From: Hofstenia miamia
Lineage: Eukaryota > Xenacoelomorpha > Acoela
DNA: 64,000 bases
Direction: 5' to 3'
Assembly (NCBI GenBank): GCA_004352715.1
Contig: SCFE01000016.1
Coordinates: 1,262,365 to 1,326,364, forward strand
The notes under the pieces are model-generated. The model was not told the origin of the DNA and ran no database searches. It saw nothing but the letters and a program-made list of their open reading frames with translations. Shown here one piece after another: positions 58,456 to 64,000 of this stretch. A program made the position numbers and the translations under genes. Every line of letters begins with the position of its first letter. Within the stretch, counting starts at the first letter, position 1.

Positions 58456-59551
58456 ATGGAAGGAATATGTGGTATTGAAGGCGAATTGAAACTATACTTC
58501 GATGTTCTTGACAAAGTCAGGACTGCAGTTGATAAATTGGACACTGCAATTGAAATTCCTCAAATTGCGGTAATTGGCAATCAGTCAGTAGGAAAATCTA
58601 GTGTGCTTGAACTTATCAGCGGAGTTCGTCTGCCTCAAGGAAATGATATTGTTACTAGATGTCCCATAATGCTGCAAATCAGAAGAGCAACTAAAAGCAG
58701 CATCGAACTCAATGGGGAAAGCCTTGCGAAAAGTCAAATGGCAGACAAGCTCAATGCTGCCCAAGACAAAGTTATTAAACAATTCTGCTCCAAAGCAAGA
58801 AACGAGGTTATTTTTCATACTAAATTATACTTGTTGAAAACCTAAAACTCCAAAACCTGATGCATAGACATATTAGACAACTTCAGTTTTGCAAAATTCT
58901 ATTTAGTATATAGGTTTTGTAATTGATCGGATAATTATTTGCGGGCTAAAAAGTGATTGCACTAATCACTACAAATTAACTGTTATCTGATTTTAATTAA
59001 TTTTGATGCTAAACTTGCACATACTTACATAGTTTTGCAGTATTGTAAAATCAATCCTATTTTCTCATATTTTGCAATATTTATTTTGCAGTTTAAAATT
59101 TTAAGTATTTGAATAAGGCCTTTATCTTTAAGTGAAAGCAGAAAAAAACAGTTAAGTTCTGTAAAATATACCCAACATATTGTTAGACGATACCACTGCT
59201 ACAAGTCAACCAAAATCTATGCTAATATTTTGACTGAATATTACATCCTCAAACCGAAATGCGAATGCTAAAAGTTTATGTTTTATACAAAACTATGTTT
59301 ACTGCAGTTGAGTATTGCGTAAAAAGTTCTGAAAATCCAATGCTTAATTTGCGAAATTTTTCTGAACTTGTAGTAATGCTTTATATTTCGACCATTTTTC
59401 TAAAGTAGCTAACCATGAAACGAAGTTCGTTTCCTTAACGCTTTGCGGGCCATAGTTTTTCTATAGTGTTTTCTTTGTTAATATTATGAAATATAATTTG
59501 TTCTACACTTTTACAACCATGAAATTTATAATAATATGGCAATATTTAGCA

Positions 59552-59621
<70 letters not shown>

Positions 59622-62600
59622 ACAAAGTTCAAGATCATCATAACTATGTTCATAAATTTAGTTCATGAAACTACTTACCCAGAATATATATATACATATT
59701 TGAATTCAATTCAACAGATCAATTATTTTTAATTGCCTAGGCTCAAAATAGAAATTTTGTAGATTTATTTTAGGTAACAGCTAGACCTGTAATTCTAAAT
59801 ATGTGCGGTCCCGAATTGCGTGACTTAACATTGGTGGATTTACCCGGGATTCAATATTCAGAAGATGGTCTGAAAAACAGTATTGTGAGCATGATTGAAA
59901 CTTACATCAGCTCTCCAGCGACTATCATTCTACTTATTAATAACTGCACATCTGATCCCACAGCGACCGAGGCTTTGTCTTTGGCAAGAAAACATGATCC
60001 TAATCAAGAACGCACAGTTTGCATCTTAACAAAGCCGGACGAGATTAAAGATGGTATGTTTGTTTCTTTCAATTTATTTGTTGGATTTCTGAAAGTTAAC
60101 TCTATTCGTTATTATTATTTTTAAGTATTGCCAACCTCCACAATTACAGTGCTGAGAAACAAAAGGATATAATAAAAACGGTTTCATACAGAAAATTAGA
60201 GTAAATTATACTGACGTTCAATGCAGAAATTTAATTCATCTCTCTAGCACTACAAACGCATATAATAATGAAAAATTGTTATTGATTTCTAGAATCTTAT
60301 GCACCCCAAAATAACAGGCTTAGATTCGACTTTTTTAAAATTTAGAATTTTTTTTTGTTGATAATGAATTATTTCATTTGTCTTAATTGAATTCTTACAA
60401 TAATTGAGGAAGAAATTTTTACTGATGCAAATAATCGCTTTTGAAGGTAGATTTTTGCATGATTTTAACATATCATGTTACCTCATCACTGTAGTATCCG
60501 AAATGATTCTAATTCCTTTATTCGCTATTCGCTTTTTCTTTGTAAAACTTTTAGCTAAAATTTACTTATGACATCAAAAATATTGCATAGCAGTTTGAAA
60601 TTCTATTCGATGAATGAATTTCAATTTTTTAACTAACAGCAAAATTGCATTTTAGCTTTTTTGAGAAATTGATGTTCTTATTTTAGATGACGTTGAAAAA
60701 AAAGAAGCATTAATGAAACTTGTGAAAGGTCAACATGCCCAGTTACACTTTAAATGTGGAGCATTTATTGTAAAAGGCCGTCAATCAAATCATGGGAATT
60801 TAACAATTGAACAAGTTCGTGAATTAGAAGCCGATTATTTCCGGTCACAGTCAGTTTTTGATAAATGCTTGGATATGGGGAAAGCAGGGTCAACGCAACT
60901 GACAAAATCTATAGAAAAGCTAGCTCTAGAAAAAATGAAGAATGAAACGCCGAGAATAAGAAAAGAGATGATCAAAGCTCTAAGATGTAAGAAGGATGAA
61001 CTGGACAACTTCCCAACAGATTTACTTCCCGTCGGATCGACAAAGAAGTATCGAATCCTAACACAAACTATTAATGAAATAATCATAGAATTCAAGAATT
61101 CCTTAGAAAATGAACTTGGTCAAAGAGTGAAGCTACTCTTCGAAATGATGCAGGTAAAGATTTTGAATCTTTTGAGAAACGAGAGTAGGAAAGATGAAAT
61201 AATCCAAGATATCATGAACTGTGGTGCTTTGAATCCACATGGATTTGCTTCAACCGACAAGTTCAAGCATCTTTTTCAACTTAATCTTAAGCAAGTCACG
61301 GCAGTCACTGAGAACACAATTTTCGAAGTGCAAGTGGAAGTTGAGCACCTCATTGATCTAATTGCATCAGAAAAAGGCAACACTTTGGAGCTTGAGCAGG
61401 AGTTCTCTACCGTCACTAGTGATGTGTTTAGAGAGAATGTCACTCAATTAATGAGTCTTTATGGTGAATTAATTGAAGCGGAAATGATGCCTTATCTTCC
61501 TGATTTTATGGAATTTTTTTTCGAGGGAGAGAAACAATTAGCAAAAATACCAAAGGCATTTACACTTCATGGAGCTGTGCCTGGTTGCAATGAGATTCCT
61601 GATTCCTTAATGTCAACGGCTGTTGATGGTATTTTTTTATTGAACATTCTCACTTCTATTTAAAACAATACTATAAAAACTTCTTGATATGATTCCAACA
61701 TTGTTCATATCATGTTTAATTCGATTCAAAAAAATTTCAGGTAATCGCTTCGTGCAATGAGAAAGCAAAAAAAGCTATTCTGAAGTGCATAAAGCGATTC
61801 TAACTCTTTCTGCTCTCTTAATGTGTATTATTGAAAAAGTAATCAACGCTTGTTTCATTTTAGATGATTTTCAACAAATTATCAATATTTAATAGGAAAA
61901 ACAACTTTTTTTAAATTTTTGTGCAAAGAAATTTTATTTTGCAGACTCTTGGGGCACCAGGTTGGCTGAGATCGTGTCAAAAACAAATCCAGAGTAAATT
62001 TTTACTAACTACTGTAAGTTTCCTTACACTAGAATTGATACTAAACAGTTCGCATTGTTTCATTTCCGACTATGAGTTAATTTTTTAATTGCTAAACCGG
62101 GCTCATTTCAGTCCTTTATAATTGGCTTACAAATACAATTTTGCTGTAATTATCATTATGTGAGTACAAGCACTGTCATTCAATATATAGTTTGTACCAA
62201 AAATGATTCCTAATGTTATTTTCATAGTGAAACTGATGGGCAACATTAATTTTCCAGGCCAGCCGGTATCAGTTTAAATATCGTCCATCTAGTAACTGGC
62301 TCCAATGCCAAGCTAATGTAAAGTAAGTGTGTTTTATAAGTATACGAGTAGTCGACTTTCAATATTGATTTTTAATTCACTAATTTGTAGAACATGGCAT
62401 TTTCAGGCATACTAAAGCAACAGATAACCATACGTTAATATACATTGCAGCTTCATTAATCCACTTTAACAGCAAAAACGTTTTCCATGTGAATTTGTCC
62501 TCTCTTGTCAGAAAAGCAACAAATAATTTTTTTATAACTAGTTTAACATCGCAAATGTTATTCCAATGAAGGAGTTCGTTTTTTATTCACTTTCAAAACT

Positions 62601-63476
62601 TGTAGTTTCAACATGCCCTTCGTAATGTACATAGGAAGCCATGCCTTTTACTAAAATATTTTCGAAAAACACTTAGCTTTCAAAGGCATCACTACTGTCA
62701 GTAAAAATTATTAAAATTTTATTATTACAGTGTATTCTTAGATAAGTAGATCCGGAAAAATATACTTAAAAAGTGTACAAATCCATTTTCATTAATATAT
62801 ATATATATATATATATATAATTATATTCACGGTTTGCAGTCATGTGAAATTTCCTAAAACCTTTAATGAAAAATAAACATTGTTTCCTAGGCTTATATGA
62901 TAAACCTATATTTTTTTGCATTTAGATAATTCATTTGAAAATGAAGCATTTAAAGATGGGATAGATAGCAGAACTGACATCAATCACACGGAATCTATTG
63001 AAGAGAATGAAAACCTAAAAAATGAGGATAAGAAAAAGAAAACGGTAAAAAAATCAAAAATGGATATTTTTTCAAAGTTTATCAACGAAGACTCGACACC
63101 TACAACGGCGAATCCCAAATTTAAACATGTGAAGCAACTGAAGATAAATGATGTTTCTTCAGGAAATAATAAATTTATAAGGGATGCTAAAGCTAAGAAA
63201 TACTTGGAGGGAAAATTGGTTTATGAAGCATATCGCACGTACCTTTACCATACGTCAACAACCTTATTGATGACGGTGCCAAAACTCATTTGCCATCATC
63301 TTTTCATCCGATTCCCTGATGATCTTCAGAAGACTATGTTGTCGATGTTAACTGAATTTGCTCATAATATGTCTGAAAATACTGAAGCTAAAATCCGCTA
63401 CGATAATTTAGTTGATGTCGTCGCAAACTTAGAGGAAGCTTTGGATCAATTTAGAAAGCTTTCCTTCAACATTTAG
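58456..63476 (+). CDS. mx: Mx-like dynamin-superfamily GTPase, paralogue B
   Basis: Exons 58456-58806, 59774-60053, 60687-61628 and 62926-63476 with GT-AG introns of 967, 633 and 1297 bp give 707 aa. Exons 1-3 are 351, 280 and 942 bp, exactly as in paralogue A; only exon 4 differs (551 versus 566). Motifs [17 protein letters not shown] and TKPD are intact. The stalk ([38 protein letters not shown]) and GED ([27 protein letters not shown]) follow. The lysine-rich linker is present but different ([15 protein letters not shown]). No PH or proline-rich domain. The gene points away from paralogue A, so the pair is head to head, consistent with an inverted duplication. Both frames are intact, suggesting two working proteins. 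Antiviral role is inference from the family. Confidence 0.9.
59551..59621. repeat. (TA)n-(TG)n microsatellite in Mx-like gene B intron 1
   Basis: About 55 bases of TA repeat followed by about 15 of TG repeat. Confidence 0.92.
62794..62820. repeat. (TA)n microsatellite in Mx-like gene B intron 3
   Basis: Pure TA run of about 26 bases. Confidence 0.9.
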
Positions 63477-64000
63477 TTGACTTTCTGACCTAAAACTATT
63501 TGTATGTTTTATATCTAAAAATCTAAGCAATTCGTAGAACTAACTTTTTGCACATTATAATTAGTTGTGTAACACAAGCATTCATGATTTTGTGATTAAT
63601 TTTTTTATTTAATTTTAATTACAAGATTTTAAATCAGTGACGGTGGAAGCGGGGAAAGAAAGGGGTAGTTGTCCTCAACCGCTAAAGTTAAAAATTCAGA
63701 AAATTCCTCTTTAAATTTTATATTTGCAAAAGTCATATATATACCTTGGTTCAAAAAAATGGCCGCGGCAATATTTTTGAAAAATGCGTATAGCTCGAAA
63801 GCGGCAAATTTTGGCGAAATGTGGCAAAAATAAAAAAGTTAGCACGTTGAACAGACTTTGTCGCCGTGTGAATCAATTGACAGGTACTTAGCTGGTGAAA
63901 GTGCTACACATCATTCTTCAACACAAAATTTTGAAATGCAAGCGAAACGCGATTTACTTGAATTTCTCTATGTCAACGACTCCACCAACCGTGAATATCT
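63477..64000. other. 3' flank of Mx-like gene B
   Basis: Contains the 3' UTR; no clean AATAAA was found close to the stop. From about 63640 the sequence is less AT-rich (GTGACGGTGGAAGCGGGGAA) and may be the edge of another repeat leaving the window. Confidence 0.4.

Noticed and set aside
1-64000. CRISPR arrays, tRNA, rRNA, bacterial operons
   Set aside because: None seen: no regularly spaced direct repeats with unique spacers, no cloverleaf-consistent sequence noticed, and genes are intron-containing.

Overview
The window is a strongly AT-rich stretch of an invertebrate animal nuclear genome assembly. It shows spliced genes with GT-AG introns, non-LTR and Penelope-type retroelements, mariner, hAT and piggyBac remnants, foldback elements, (TA)n microsatellites and scaffold gaps. 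No operon, CRISPR array, rRNA or tRNA was seen. Several introns of only 40-43 bp, together with an Mx-type dynamin, would fit a tunicate, but the species cannot be fixed from sequence alone.

Four host genes can be rebuilt with phase-consistent splice sites. (1) An MFSD2-type lysophospholipid symporter lies on the minus strand, 12447 to 6229, in 9-10 exons. (2) An acylaminoacyl-peptidase (APEH) lies on the plus strand, 19665 to 24760, in two exons, with all three catalytic residues visible. (3) and (4) Two paralogous Mx-like dynamin GTPases lie on the minus strand (38583 to 35548) and the plus strand (58456 to 63476). They are head to head about 20 kb apart, have four exons each, and share identical lengths for exons 1-3. 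The first is a membrane transporter, the second a cytosolic peptidase, and the Mx pair are candidate innate-immunity GTPases. Nothing suggests the three kinds share a pathway.

Region by region: 1-1.2 kb is the 3' part of a LINE. 1.4-4.2 kb holds repeats, a gap, a MITE and a mis-joined contig fragment. 6.2-12.4 kb is MFSD2, with a mariner fossil and two inverted-repeat elements in its introns. 14.5-19 kb contains a LINE RT fragment, a Penelope-like fossil and a LINE 3' end. 19.7-24.8 kb is APEH, whose intron carries a 1-kb foldback element. 26.4-28.3 kb is a hAT fossil and another transposon-like remnant. 29-33.8 kb is a nearly complete LINE with a mariner nested in its 3' UTR. 34.3-34.7 kb is a mariner fossil. 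35.5-38.6 kb is the first Mx-like gene. 40-47 kb holds a TIR element, a 390-bp perfect palindrome and a LINE remnant. 48.9-49.7 kb is a GC-rich zinc-finger retro-insertion with an 11-bp target-site duplication. 51.3-53.8 kb is a piggyBac tail and a second copy of the 29-kb LINE. 55.5-56.2 kb is an L2-like LINE 3' end. 58.5-63.5 kb is the second Mx-like gene.

The most interesting signals are: an in-frame UGA-CUA junction between ORF1 and ORF2 of the LINE, kept in two copies, where ORF2 has no AUG before its first catalytic motif; the inverted Mx-like gene pair with a lysine-rich insert before the GED; the minimal-intron class, including a 42-bp in-frame optional intron; and the perfect palindrome. 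Several oddities (single-n brackets, duplications beside gaps) are better explained as assembly joins and are flagged as such.
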